Positions 9,747-20,997 of a stretch of 64,000 nucleotides of DNA are shown in pieces. The position numbers were made by a program, and so were the translations under genes. The notes below the pieces were generated by a model, which searched no databases, was not told the origin of the DNA, and saw only the letters and a list, made by a program, of their open reading frames with translations. This stretch comes from Gnetum montanum. Its lineage: Eukaryota > Streptophyta > Gnetopsida > Gnetales > Gnetaceae. Position 1 is the stretch's first letter; every line of letters begins with the position of its first letter. The stretch covers positions 351,121-415,120 of the forward strand of contig MNCI01030945.1 in NCBI GenBank assembly GCA_015680685.1, read 5' to 3'.

Positions 9747-11719
9747 ACTGACTGAAAACTCATCTTCGAGTACAGAAGAAGAGGAACAAGTCCCTTACAA
9801 AATATATTAGGAGGTATGGAATGTTTGACTGACATGCAGAGTAACACAAAGGAAACAGACAAATATAGAAGTGCCCGAGCATACATCATTACAATTGTGT
9901 AAAAAATTGGGTGTTCATGACAACAAGAAAGAACACCCTCAAATCTAATGGACATCCAACCCCTCTTGGCAATAGAAGAATGAGGGAGAGGTAGAAGAGA
10001 TCCAACGGTCATGAACAATCTCTTGTGAGTGATATTATTGCATCCTCCTTGGTGAAGATAGTCTCGCTTTCAATCCATGCACCCTACTGCAATCACAATA
10101 AAATCAAGGATTAGTATATAAAGTGTAACACATAGTAGTTGAATACCTTGCCTTGTTAGTGATTTTATCTGGCTAAGTTGTGATTTTGGTAGATTGATTG
10201 CTTGATAATGTTAGTGGGAAGACTAACAAATAGGTTAAGTAAGAGAAGTGGTCTATAAAATTCAAAAAAAGCTTAACACAAGGAATACTGAAAAGAGGGT
10301 ATAGAAATTCAGAATAATAAAAAGAAAGAATTCACTAAAAATAACTCTAAATATGTGCATAATTGGATGACATTAATGAAGAAAATAAAAAGAATTCGAT
10401 TGTAACAATGTCTAAGGTTAAAGAACTTAACTTAACCAAACCAAAAGATATGTAAGTGGGTCCTCCCTAAAGCAAGTGCAAGCCTTTTATGCCGTTGCAT
10501 AACTTCAAACTAAGTAGTTCATGGGCTCTTTGGACGATTAATGGTTACAGAAGGTTAAGTACAAAAACCCAGAAGTAATTGACCAAGAAACTTGACACAT
10601 CAAACTAAAACATCGAATCAGAACATGAAACTAATAGTGAGGTGAGGCATGAAAAGCATAGATGGATGAAAGAGAGAATGACATGAAGTTCCTAATTATG
10701 GTCACATGTAGTCCCTTATGGGGTTTGTGATTAAATGACTCAGTAGGATCCATCCTCAGTCCAAACCAAAACTAACCACTTTCAGTGACTTTGCATCGAC
10801 ATTCTAAGACTAGCCCATCCCGTGAGACACAAGAATGCTCCCACAAAATAACCACTATTCCAAATTGGAGAAGTAGGAAGTGAGAAATGGTCTTAGTTAG
10901 AGGAGACAAGACAAGTCCCATAACTAGTGCTTGTAGCCCTTTTATTTGGTCTAAGGGATGTGCTTTGAATTTCCATATTTATTATTATTTTTGAATGGGA
11001 ACCACACCATGCAAAGACCCATGCATTTTCACATTTATTTTGTCCAAGGGGTGTGCTTTGAATCCTTGTTTGTTTTTGATGAGGACCACACCATGCAAGG
11101 ACTTATTTGACTTCCTATTGTGGAATGACATAGAACGGTGAGAAGTTCATGAGAACATCCTCGCACACAAGAAAATAGAAAAGCACGAAGAATATTGCAT
11201 CCTTTTGAGGCCACATCCCATTTGAACCTTTGATTCCTTCCCAATTCTGGAAACTACACAAGTTACAAATTTATTAAGGTTGTATTAATGAAAAAGGGAT
11301 TGAACGTTTCCAAAACAAGGAAAACCATAGAGTGTGTGGATGGGTGGATGATGTGGACTCATTGCCTATTACATGAAAAGAAATCATGTCTTAGTTGTCA
11401 GCGATGACATTCAAAGTCAGAAACCAGACATCAACAATAAAATCACAAATGATACATACCACCATCGAGTAGCACATTACCATTGTACCTGGCACTGTAT
11501 TAGCAAAAAGAGTAGAGAATCATACCAAACATAAGAAAATATAAAAGAAAGTAAAAGAGTATTCAAGAAATATTAAATATACTAACAATGGTGTAAAACA
11601 AAAACTTAGAAAAGATTAATAACCTAAAAAAAGAAAAAGATGAAAAACAAAGAGTATGAAAATAAAAAGCTGTAAAACCAAAAATGTGTAAAACAAAAAA
11701 GTTAAAAGACTAAGGAGTT
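9747..11719 (-). other. Non-coding 3' region of element 3
   Basis: Nearly 2 kb between integrase and polypurine tract with no recognisable coding domain on either strand. Parts match the equivalent regions of element 4 (about 21100-22100) and element 1 (about 1300-2300). A purine-rich, A-rich block lies at about 11500-11710. No env-like frame can be supported. Confidence 0.6.
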
Positions 11720-12960
11720 GTGTAAAGTATTAGTATGGATGGCCATCTCCCCCATGACTAAGTTGGAAGGAGGAGATCTGAAAGATTGAGCATGGTTGTC
11801 CATCTAGCGAGGTGTCTATTGAGTTAGTTGGCTTGGGCTCATGGAAGGGTTTTAGTTATTGGATGTTAACTAATTGCTTCTTGTCTAGTCCATCAAGTTT
11901 ATATATAATCATGGCCCTAGATGAAAAAGTATCTTTGATAATGTAAGGTCCTTTCCACAATGTTTGAAATTTGGTTCGTTGAGGTATGTGTGCAGGATTT
12001 CAGTAGAGAACATTGTCTCTTAGTTGAAACTTGACTTTTCATATTTTGATCTCATGGCATTTCTTGTTGAATGCCTTATGCATTTCATTATATGATAGGG
12101 CCATTAATCAATTTTCATCTAGCAAGTTGAGGTTCATTAATCTTTCCTTTTGTGCTAGACTTAGATCCATGTTAAGGTCACAGGCTGTAGAGAGTGTACA
12201 GAGCTCAGATTGGATGGGCAGTGTTGGTAGTTTTTTGTACATGAGCTCATAAGGAGAGTAACCTATGGGAAGCTTCCATGTGGACCGATAGGCCCAAAGG
12301 GAATTGTTTAATTTGGTGCTTCAGTCCCTTCGGTACTTGCTAATAGTACGCGTTAGAATTTTCGTAATCTCCCGATTAGTGACTTCAACTTAACCATTGG
12401 CTTGAGGGTGATAAGGTGTTGTGAGTTTATGCTCAATCCCCAAGTGCTGCATAAGTTTTCGAAATGTGGCACATATGAAATGAGTTTTATTATTAGAGAT
12501 TAACACATGAGGCATACCGAACCTATTTATGATATTCTATTGTAGAAACTAAGCAGTAGTAGTGGATGTACAGTCGGTGACAGTTGCTACTTTTGCCCAC
12601 TTAGTGTAATAGTTAATCGCAACTATTATATATGCTTTTCCATTTGACAAAGGCACGATGGGATCCATAAAGTTAAAGCCCCAAATATTTAATGGCTTGA
12701 GAGGTTGAATCCATTGCTGTGGCCCCTCCATTCGAGCTGTCATTCCATCATCCCTGAGACAATGCTCACAAGCACAGACAAATTGGTGGGCATCCCTAAA
12801 GATTGTTGACCAGTAATACCCTACCATAAGGATTTCTATGGTTGTGCATCTCCCAACATGATGGCCCCCACAAGGACCTTCGTGAGCATCCTAGAGAACA
12901 CATAGTTGATCTATGTCAGGGACACACTAGCATTCTAGGCCATCAGGACATACTTTATAA
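11720..12960 (-). pseudogene. Integrase relic of element 3
   Basis: Read from 12960 downwards. An open part (12827-12549) holds the CEHC zinc pair and a core that begins WGFNFMDP, where element 1 has WGIDFIGP, so the first catalytic Asp is Asn. The second block reads ISNNKTHF instead of ISDNGTYF, losing the second Asp. The Glu is kept in VEVTNRE. It continues with ALWAYR-like NSLWAYRSTWK, PIGYSPYELMY and LWKGPYII. TAG and TAA codons interrupt at conserved Trp and Gln positions. Two of three catalytic residues are gone through G-to-A changes. Confidence 0.85.
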
Positions 12961-13099
12961 AGGTTCCCATTAATTTCCATGAAATGCTTAACCTAGTGAA
13001 GAAACTGTTGTTTCTTCTAGTTGTCTAGTCCTTGCAGTAGTTCTTGCTTGATCAGAGAAGTAAGAATGGTGTCATACCATCTTGGTTCATTGGGAATTT

Positions 13100-13600
13100 G
13101 TGCATTAATAGCCCCTACAAGTAGATATTCATTAGGAAATTGATTAGATGAGGAACTCTCTTTCTTATTGTCATCCCACTTAGTTGTGATAAGTGGTCAG
13201 CAACCACATTTTCCACACCCTTTCGATCTACCATTGTAAGATTGAACTCTTGCAAAATCATGAGCCATCGTATGACATGAGGGCTCACTGTTGGTTTATT
13301 CATTAAAAATCAGATGGCACTATGATTTGTGTGCATGAACAATTTATAACCAAGCACATAGTGCCTGAGCTTTGCTAAGGTAAACACCAGCGTCATCAAC
13401 TCTTTTTCTATAGTGGTGTAGTTTAGCTGTGCACCTGCGATACTTCGGCTTACATAGTGAATGTAGTATGGATGATTTTTTATCATCTAGCTATGTAAGC
13501 ACTACCCCCAAAGCATAATTTGATGCATCAATCATCACATGAAATGACCTGGACCAATTAGATGCTTGTAGAATTGGGGTCTCAACAAGCTTCTACTTTA
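13100..13600 (-). pseudogene. RNase H relic of element 3
   Basis: The open part at 13303-13115 reads VIRWLMILQEFNLTMVDRKG and then ENVVADHLSQLS, the strongly conserved Athila-type RNase H end (RWxLLLQEF, ENxVADHLSRL). The N-terminal half up to about 13600 is visible only across stops. It lies directly before the integrase, as in a normal gypsy pol. Confidence 0.8.
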
Positions 13601-14340
13601 GTTGTTGAAATGCTATTTCACACGTAGGGGTCTACATAAATGGTGCATCTTTCTTTGTTAATTCAACTAACGGCTTGGTGATTTTGGAAAAATTCTTGAT
13701 GAAGCACAGGTAGTAGCTAGTATGACCAAGAAATGACCACACTTCTTTAACTATTTCTAGTTGATGAGTTATTCCTTGGATGACCCTTATCTTTTCAAGG
13801 TCCACCTTGATTCCTACTTTTGAGATATGGTGCCCCAAGAATATGCCTTCTTGGATCATAAGATGGCTCTTTTGCCAATTGAGTTGTAAGTTTATTTCGA
13901 CACATCTCCTCAACACCTGCTTAAGACGATCTAGGGCTTTCTCAAATGTAGCTCCATAGGTAGAAAAGTTATCCATGAAGACTTCTACCCCACTACCAAT
14001 TTATTATGGGAAAATGCTGAGGACTAATCATTGGAATGTAGCTAGGGCATCACATAGACCAAATGACATTTGACGATAAGTAAAAGTTCCCTAAGGACTT
14101 ATGAAAGTTGTCTTTTTGATTGGTCCTCTGGTGCGATTTGGATTTGGTTATAGCCACTATAACCATCTAGAAAGCTGTAGTAGCTATGCCCAGAAATGGT
14201 GTTCAGCACTTGGTCAACAAAGGGTAATGGAAAATGATCTTTGAAAGTTACCCTAAACCCACTCACTATCTGCAATAGGGTAGATGAATTTGGCCTTGAG
14301 GAGTTGCTTGATCTCCTCTTTAACAATCTGCTTTAATTTT
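13601..14340 (-). pseudogene. Reverse transcriptase relic of element 3
   Basis: Two frames carry it. At 14326-14099: FKDHFPLPFVDQVL, then YYSFLDGYSGYNQIQI, the conserved strand with the first catalytic Asp. At 13976-13632 the YxDD box reads FMDNFS, so the last Asp is Asn. This is followed by CVEINLQLNWQKSHLM, GIFLGHHIS and SFLGHTSYYLCFIKNFS, all typical of Athila RT. One frameshift and several stops separate the two. The motif order and spacing make the call secure. Confidence 0.85.
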
Positions 14341-14929
14341 GGATTTAATCATTGATGTAGCTATTGTTTCGACTTAACAGTAGGATCAGTGTATATCTAG
14401 TGTTGGCATATTTTTGGATCTATTCTTGTGAGCTCAGAATATGATTAGGCAAAGGCTACTCACCATTTTTTCACAACATTCATCAACATCTTCTTTTTTC
14501 TTGTAGCAAATTTAGCATTAATAATGACTAGGTTTTCATTTTTTAAGAACACGTACTTCATTTCGATCAGCAGTGTCTTTAATTCAAGGGGTTCTTGTTT
14601 AAAATTTTCCAAAATCTCCAACTCTTCCTAATTAATATTATCATTTACTCCCTCGGAGAGCTAGTGATGAACTTGCTCGAGTTCATCCATACTTGCAATG
14701 TAATCACACGTTGGGCCCTTAGTGGGTTCCATGCACAATGTACTGCTGCTAGAATCAACTATTAGCCATTGGGTGCCTTCTTGTTTTGTGGCTACCGTGT
14801 ATAGATAGCTTTGGATTTTAGCTTCTAGTGCACACTACTTACTTGCAAAGATAGATGTTCACTTCATTGACCATAGCTTTTGCAAATAATGGCACCCTGA
14901 ATCACTATATGCAATACATGGAACCCTCT
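14341..14929 (-). pseudogene. Protease-RT linker of element 3
   Basis: A poorly conserved pol segment between protease and RT. Read on the minus strand it includes a block near 14770-14800 for EGTQWLI-like sequence that also occurs at about 63935-63955 in element 7, so it was coding. Many TAG codons are present. No catalytic domain is expected here. Confidence 0.5.
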
Positions 14930-15345
14930 TCTTCTATATCTTTCCAAATTTATTTTCTTTAGATATCTCTAAGGAAAGATCTCTAATGCCCATTTTGGTA
15001 TCAATAGTACTTAACCACGCCTTTCCCATAATAATTGGGAAGTCCCCCTTGCAATTCTTCACCTTGATTACCAAGAAGTGGGCAGGATATGACCACCCAC
15101 AAATGGTGGTCACGATGTCTTCTAAAAGTCCTAATGGAATAGTGATGGATTGGTTTGCCGGCTCTAGCCTAATGTTGCTCTTCTTCAAGGTAGGGAGGTT
15201 CTACATAGTGTACATCTCATGCGAGATCAGATTAACTCTAGAACCAGAGTTAAGAAGAGCTTTGCAAGGCTCATTCATAGCAATTTGCAAATATATTAAG
15301 GGACTCTTGGGATCAGCTAACTTCCTAGGTAGGTTACTAGCTTGA
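14930..15345 (-). pseudogene. Aspartic protease relic of element 3
   Basis: Reads PCKALLNSGSRVNLISHEMY, where element 7 has CKALLDSGSSVNLIS. The catalytic Asp is Asn (AAC). It continues SITIPLGLLEDIVTTICGWSY, KGDFPIIMGKAWLS and DLSLEISKEN, all shared with element 7 at 63590-63770. Only one TAG interrupts the stretch, so apart from the active site it is well kept. Confidence 0.85.
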
Positions 15346-15359
15346 ATCTAATTAGATAC

Positions 15360-17880
15360 AGCATGGGTCAACATTACAATATGGATTTAAGAGGGATTTT
15401 AGTTTGAAGGGGACTCAGATAAAAGTGAGGCAGAAGAAGGTGGAAGAGTAGGACTACCAACCATTGATGTGTCTGAGGGCTTTGGTGAACTGTGAGGCCG
15501 AAAGAAGGGTCTTTTCTTTAATCGTGGTTCTAATCTTCTTAGTTGGTTAACTAGTTGTAGATTAACCATCCTCGTAGCGTTTTTTTGCTATGGTTGGGTA
15601 GGAAATTCACCTTGCATGGATGGAGCAAGTGGTAGTTGTGTAGGAGGTAGAGGAGTAGGTGCAAGAATAGGAGGAGCATGAGGATAGTAGGTGGCATCCC
15701 TCCTTACATATGGCGGTTGGTACACTTTAGGAGGGCAGTGGTGAGGTTGGTAAGCAACAACATGATTAGAGGAGTTTTATGGAGATGAAGGTTTCTGAAC
15801 ATAATAACCATAGGGATTTGGTTGTCGATAGTGGTATTACTATCTTGGAGGTACGAACACCCACAATTATGGTTGTTGTAATTGCTGGTATAATTCATAG
15901 GGTTGTGGTGGAGTTCCACTTGGATAATACTATTGTGGTTGGTGGAACTATTGAGAGTTACCTTGTGGATAAGGTAATCTTTTGGGTGTTTACCTTTGTA
16001 CAAGTCATGGATATAAGGCATACACTCTAGATTACTGCAAGTGTGACACAATTGGACAACATCCCTTGGGATGTTCATACTAGCAAACGTCACATCCACC
16101 ATCATCATTTGATTTGCTATCTGCAGTCATCCCTATCGTAGCCATCTTACCCTTACCTTTGGATATGGCACATTCAACTTCCTTATGTCTTTGGCACTCA
16201 TGCTCACCCCTTTGCTTCTTGGACTCTTTAGCAATTTTTAAGATAGCTTGAAACTTATTGTCCATGGAGTCCCATAATTGGTCAACCTAAGTGATAATTT
16301 CAAACTGCAATTTCTGGAGTGGTAAGGTTTTCTGATTAGCCACCTCATCTCTGGTTAACTCATCCTCAATGTCACAAAATCAAACCTTCCCTTTGCAGAT
16401 AGAAGGATTCCTGTTGTATTCCTTTGCACTTTCTCACTTTCTTAATTCTCCCTCCTCCCTAGCTACATGCTCAATTAACTTTTGGATCCAACAGCCACTT
16501 AACTCTATCAATCTCTCTTGAGCATAGATGCCAAGGGTTTTTCTTGTTTCAGATCACAACCCGTATATGATATGGTGGAGTTGATCAAGCTGAGAGTATC
16601 CATGGTTGGGACACTTATGCAACAGAGAGTAGTATCGGCCAATAATGGCATCCAAGAGCTCATGGTTTCCTTGTTTCCACCCTTGGATCTACTTCCTTAG
16701 ATTTGAAACTCAAGAGTACATTTGATATTTGTCACTAAACAATATTAACATCATACTCCACTACGGATTGATTTTGGCTCTAAGGACCAGTATCAATTTT
16801 TTGCTTCCTTAATGAGTATCCTTGAAAATGATTTCAACTTCTGCCAATCATTCTTAATATTCTATAAGGAACATGCATCCTAGAAGGCTTCGAGATGATT
16901 TTGCTTATTAATGTCATAGCCTCTCTCAAATCGAGGGATGTTGTTCATGTTCAACCTCTTTATTCTGCTATCCTTTACATGCCTTGTTGGAATCCTCATG
17001 GCCTCTACAATGTTTAACATGCACCGAGTGGCAAGTAGAGGTTCATCAAGGCCATAGTGATGATGCCTACGATGTTCTCTACTAACCCTTCTTTCATGGT
17101 GGTGGGTCTCTCTAGATTGCCCATGCTTTCGATCGCGACTATCTTGATGGTCCCTTTTGTTGTTTTGGTCCTGTCAGTCACCTCCATCATGGTCATGCCC
17201 TCTATGGCCAAAATTTGAGCTAGATGATGAAGAAGAAGACAATGAAGGGAAAGAGGAAGGAGGACTTGCATCGTAACAATGCCTACCACCTTCTCTTCGA
17301 TGATCGTGACCACGATTGCGATTATGACTTCCATTGGTCCCCTTATCATGACTTGCTCCTCCAGATCCATTTTTGTCATTGGACCTGTTCTAACCAAAAC
17401 TTAGATTATGAATTGTGGATTGCACATTCTAGTTGAGGGCCCCTTGACCAAAGTCAAAGAGAGGAGTGTTACTAAAGGAAAAGCCCATAGAGAAGTGTTT
17501 GCCTCCATCTAATGGGCTAAGTAGAGGTGGAAAAGTGTTCAATTCCTTGCCCTTGAAAAGCTTGTGTTGGTGCTCCAACTGAAAATTCATTAACCTTTAT
17601 GCTTTAGTGGGATGATAATCCTTTGAATCGAGATCTCGCATCTCATACTTCCTGTGAAGATGTTGAAGTCCATGTCATGCAACCATTAGCTAGAGCATAG
17701 TTGGAATAAATCGATCTAGTGGAAACACGATGTTGCCTTCCATGTCACGCCACCACAACATTTCATCTTGATGTAAGATGAAGGTGAAGTTTGGTACATA
17801 CTCATCGGGATGAGCATATATCACTTGATATTGTTGAGGCACTATCTCTACCCTGGGCGGAGATAGACTCCTTTGAGAAG
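15360..17880 (-). pseudogene. Gag relic of element 3
   Basis: Starts with a region reading YAHPDEYVPNFTFILHQDE (about 17820-17760) that matches element 7 at 60915-60970. Next come a His-Arg-Ser-rich stretch (about 17380-17080), a capsid-like part with SRIKRL and FERGYD, and a Cys/His box reading GCDVC-stop-YEHPKGCC at about 16110-16060. A Pro/Gln/Tyr-rich tail leads to the protease. Frames change repeatedly and stops are frequent. Homology to elements 4 and 7 is the main evidence. Confidence 0.75.
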
Positions 17881-18036
17881 AAGACGTTTTATAATAATGA
17901 ATATATATGCAGTGTGTGGTTAAGATTTAATTTATTTGTAATAATAATTTTTATTTTTGTAAGATTTGACTCTTAGGGTTTGAACAATGAGGTTACTAAG
18001 TTTCACTAAGTTTAGATAGCACACGTAGAATTAAAG

Positions 18037-18054
18037 TCCATAGCAATGGCACCA
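18037..18054 (-). other. Primer binding site of element 3 (tRNA-Asp type)
   Basis: TGGTGCCATTGCTATGGA on the minus strand, one base inside the LTR end. The Athila-type site complementary to the tRNA-Asp 3' end is TGGCGCCGTTGCCGGGGA as I recall it. Most of the differences fall at CpG positions. The element 7 copy at 60669-60686 is closer to this form. Confidence 0.75.
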
Positions 18055-18055
18055 A

Positions 18056-18928
18056 TGATGAGTGACGAGGTACCCCTATGCCCAACCATACAAATCATAG
18101 GTGTTCATGTGTGATCTAGTCAAATTTTGTAGACATTAATTACCAAGTATGTTAGAGTTAAAGGGTGAGTTCGTGTTGTCCATTCGTTGTCTTCCTAGCC
18201 TCACTTGTGAAATGCAAGTGTATCGTTAAGTGTGACTGAGGCATAAGATTTTTATCATTTTATGTTTTATCAATTTGATTGCCTAAAAAAATAATGAAAG
18301 TAAGAGTAATTAAATGCTAAGTGAACTATTGTCTAATTTAACCTAACACAAGTAACCATCCCCACTTCTCTGACACATCTCGAACTTCATGTAAACACTA
18401 CTGGGTTGTCAAACGCTAACAATTTTTGAGCTACCAAGTGTCACATGTATGTTCAAAGAGGTCATGCTTGCGTATTTTAATTAGTTTCTTAATTAATCAA
18501 AATTAATTACTGAATGAATAACATTAAATGTGAACAATATGAAATCATGATATATAAATGCATAAAGAAAGAAAGTCTCAAGTGCTGCAAGGATGAATAA
18601 AAGAGCTCATCTTGATTGCCAAAACACAATGGTGTGCTAAGGTACATCAATGCTTGAATAAAGATATGATTTCACTTAGACGTCCTGCTGTGGGCACTTG
18701 GAAAATATTTTAACTCTCAAATGAACAAACTGTAAGAATTTCGCTACTTGAGTTCAAAAACTACCCCCTGAATCATGTGCCCAAGGGTTGTATTTATAGG
18801 CCTGAGAGTACCTTGCGATATTGGATGCTTAATATTGCATCTTGGGCCATGATATCATGTACCTGATATTATGTACCCAATATCACAGCCACTCCAATAT
18901 CAAAGCTTATGTAAAACATGATTAATCA
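18056..18928 (-). repeat. 5' LTR of element 3 (873 bp)
   Basis: Same length and organisation as 8864-9736. It starts TGATTAATCATG at 18928 and ends CTCATCA at 18056. GATATC-type palindromes (several now decayed to GATATT or CAATAT) fill about 18810-18905, and the TATA box is at 18790-18799. Confidence 0.92.
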
Positions 18929-18933
18929 ATGGC
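18929..18933. other. Target site duplication of element 3, right
   Basis: ATGGC directly follows the right LTR end (TTAATCA) and equals 8859-8863. The host integrase reading resumes at 18934. Confidence 0.93.
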
Positions 18934-20120
18934 CTAAATGAAAAAAGATGTTGCTGAATTTATGGCAAGGTAATTAATGTGTCAACAAGTTAAGGCTAAA
19001 CATCAAGTACCTACAGGTCTTTTACAAGCACATAGTATTCTAGAATGGAAATGGGATGAGATTGAAATAGATTTTATTATTGGGTTACCTAAAGTTCTTA
19101 GAGGATATCATGCCATAATGGTGGTAGTTGATAGGCTGACAAAGTCAACACACTTCATCAAAGTGAAATCAGATTACGATGCTAAAAATATTGGAAACAT
19201 TTATATTCAAGAAATAGTTAGATTGCCTGGCATACCTAAGAAAATCATTTTAGATAGGGATTGAAAGTTTACATCTCATTTTTGGAAAGCTAGCAAGCTC
19301 TTAGGATAAAACTAAATTTCAGCATAGCCTATCATCCACAAATTGATGGTTAGGCTCAAAGAACAAATTAGGTGGTAGAAGATCTTTTAAGAACCAATGT
19401 ATTAGATCATCATAAAACTTGGGATAAGGTATTTCCCTTGGTAGAATTTTCCTATAATAACAGCTACCAAAGTAACATTGAAATGAAACCTTATGATGCC
19501 TTGTATGGTAGAAAATGTAGAGTTCCTAACTCTTGAGATTAGCCTAAGGAAAAATTGATTTTTGGGCCTGAGATGATTTTGGATTTGCAGCTAAAGGTGA
19601 ATCAAATAAAGAGAGGCTAAAGCAAGCACAAGATAGACAAAAGAGATATGTAAATAATAGAAGGAGGAAGCTAGAATTTTCTATTGGAGATAAAGTATTT
19701 CTAAAAGTCAAACTCTTTAAAAATGTCATTAGAGGTGTTAAAAGGAACAAACTTAAATTTAGATTTATTAGCCCTTTTGAAGTCTTAGAGAAAATTGGTC
19801 CTGTTTCTTATAGAATAGATTTACCTTTTAGTTTATCATATTTACATAATGTTTTTTATGTTTCTATGTTAAGGAGGTATGTTTACGATTCTAAGCATTG
19901 TTTGCATTGGGAAAACCTTCAAGTTAGTCTAGATTATATTGTCCAAGTTTAACCAATCCATATTTCAGACTAGTGGGTGCTTAATCGCAGGCACCATACA
20001 CTATGCCAAGATCAGCTTCATTGGAATGAGGATGGATTTGAAATGTCTTGGAAGATGAAGGAAGTGGTTAGAGAGAGCTACCCTCACCTATTTAAACATT
20101 TCCAGGAGAAAATGTCTTAA
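18934..20120 (+). pseudogene. Integrase of element 2, part 2, with chromodomain-like tail
   Basis: Continues the zinc region (MCQQ with the downstream Cys) and the core: Asp in EIDFIIGLP, Asp in LDRD near 19255, then decayed sequence to SYHPQIDG. The frame shifts by one base just after the junction (near 18938). From about 19790 the GPY-like region reads GPVSYRIDLP, and at about 19975-20120 a chromodomain-like tail, ending ESYPHLFKHF, leads to a natural TAA at 20118-20120. Chromodomains are thought to guide integration to marked chromatin. TAG and TGA codons interrupt it. Confidence 0.75.
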
Positions 20121-20131
20121 GGGGAGAAGGA
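20119..20131 (+). other. Polypurine tract of element 2
   Basis: AAGGGGAGAAGGA ends directly before TGTAACGA at 20132, the expected TG start of the 3' LTR. It overlaps the last bases of the pol stop codon, as is common in chromoviruses. Confidence 0.75.
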
Positions 20132-20997
20132 TGTAACGAACCACTTCTCCTTAAGTTTTTGTGTTAACGATTGTAATAGTCTTTCTGTGTGTTTGTTTGC
20201 ATGTTTTGTTGTTAACTTGTGTGTGTGCTTTGTTTGGATTGTGGTGGAAGTTGTTGATTAGAATATTAATAAATTTGTTAACCAGATTTTTATATGTATT
20301 ATGATTAAATGTTTAAATAATTTATGCCTAAGAAATATGCTTTAAAATACATTTGGGAAATGTTTTTAAATAATAATAATAATAATAAATATATGGGAAT
20401 ACAAAATATTTTCTATTCTATTTCAACAAAGATGTTGAGAAACAAANAATACAAAATATTTTCTATTCCATTTCAACAAAGATGTTGAGAAACAATAGAA
20501 AAATAGAGGAAAATACTCTAAGGTATGCCTCAAGAGCTAAAATAGGTATGTTGAGATGCAAAAGAATGCTCATTATTGAGGAATTTAACCTATGAATCAA
20601 GTTGGAGGAGCTTGAACCATGAATCAAGGATATTGTGTGCAAATACCATAGCTTTATATTTTATTTTATTTTTTAATTTAAATGTGATGCATTGTTCTTT
20701 TCAGTTTAAAATAGTACAGTATAAGTACCCTCTCCATGGCTATAGAAATGTCACGTGATGACTTTTCAAGGCTTGTAAGACAATGGAAAAATTCACTGGT
20801 GCCTTATTTGATTATGTATCCTAAATTTCCCTTATCATGAATCTATTTTTAAAACTCTTTCCTTGCATCTTATGATAATTTTGAATGATAAAGAGATAGA
20901 TGTTATGCTAGAATGTTTTGTAATTATCAAGAGGAATTGAACTTGAGATATAGTAAAATCTAAATTCTAAAATATCAAAAATTGTTGATTTAGGAAT
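20132..20997 (+). repeat. 3' LTR start of element 2 and AT-rich flank, end not resolved
   Basis: The LTR should begin TGTAACGAACC at 20132. I could not find its CA end, nor a matching 5' copy before 5441. The stretch holds an AAT microsatellite (about 20371-20390) and a 49-bp direct duplication flanking a single N at 20447. No coding domain is visible. The border with element 4 lies somewhere between about 20560 and 21100. Confidence 0.45.
20398..20496. repeat. 49-bp duplication around a single N (likely assembly join)
   Basis: Bases 20398-20446 and 20448-20496 are the same sequence apart from about two differences, separated by one N at 20447. A near-identical duplicate split by exactly one unknown base is what a failed overlap merge produces. 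A true tandem duplication remains possible. Confidence 0.7.

Larger units (their letters stand above)
8864..18928 (-). mobile_element. Element 3: complete Athila-like retrotransposon, 10,065 bp
   Basis: The element has two LTRs of equal length (873 bp each), a primer site, gag, protease, RT, RNase H, integrase, a long 3' region and a polypurine tract, all on the minus strand. It is flanked by a perfect 5-bp target duplication, ATGGC, at 8859-8863 and 18929-18933. It sits inside the integrase of element 2, so it is younger than that element. The two LTRs differ at many positions, mostly transitions, so the insertion is not recent. RT, RNase H and integrase motifs fit the Athila lineage. All genes are broken. 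Confidence 0.93.
5442..20131 (+). mobile_element. Element 2: chromovirus (Ty3/gypsy with chromodomain), split by element 3
   Basis: Internal region of a plus-strand chromovirus read in the order primer site, Gag with zinc knuckle, protease, RT, RNase H, integrase, chromodomain-like tail and polypurine tract. Bases 8864-18928 are a younger element inserted in the integrase zinc region. With that insertion and one copy of its 5-bp duplication ignored, the host reading resumes. Many stops and several frameshifts make it non-functional. The CX2CX3HX4C knuckle suggests the Galadriel-like group of chromoviruses, which I hold only weakly. LTR boundaries are not both resolved. Confidence 0.8.
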
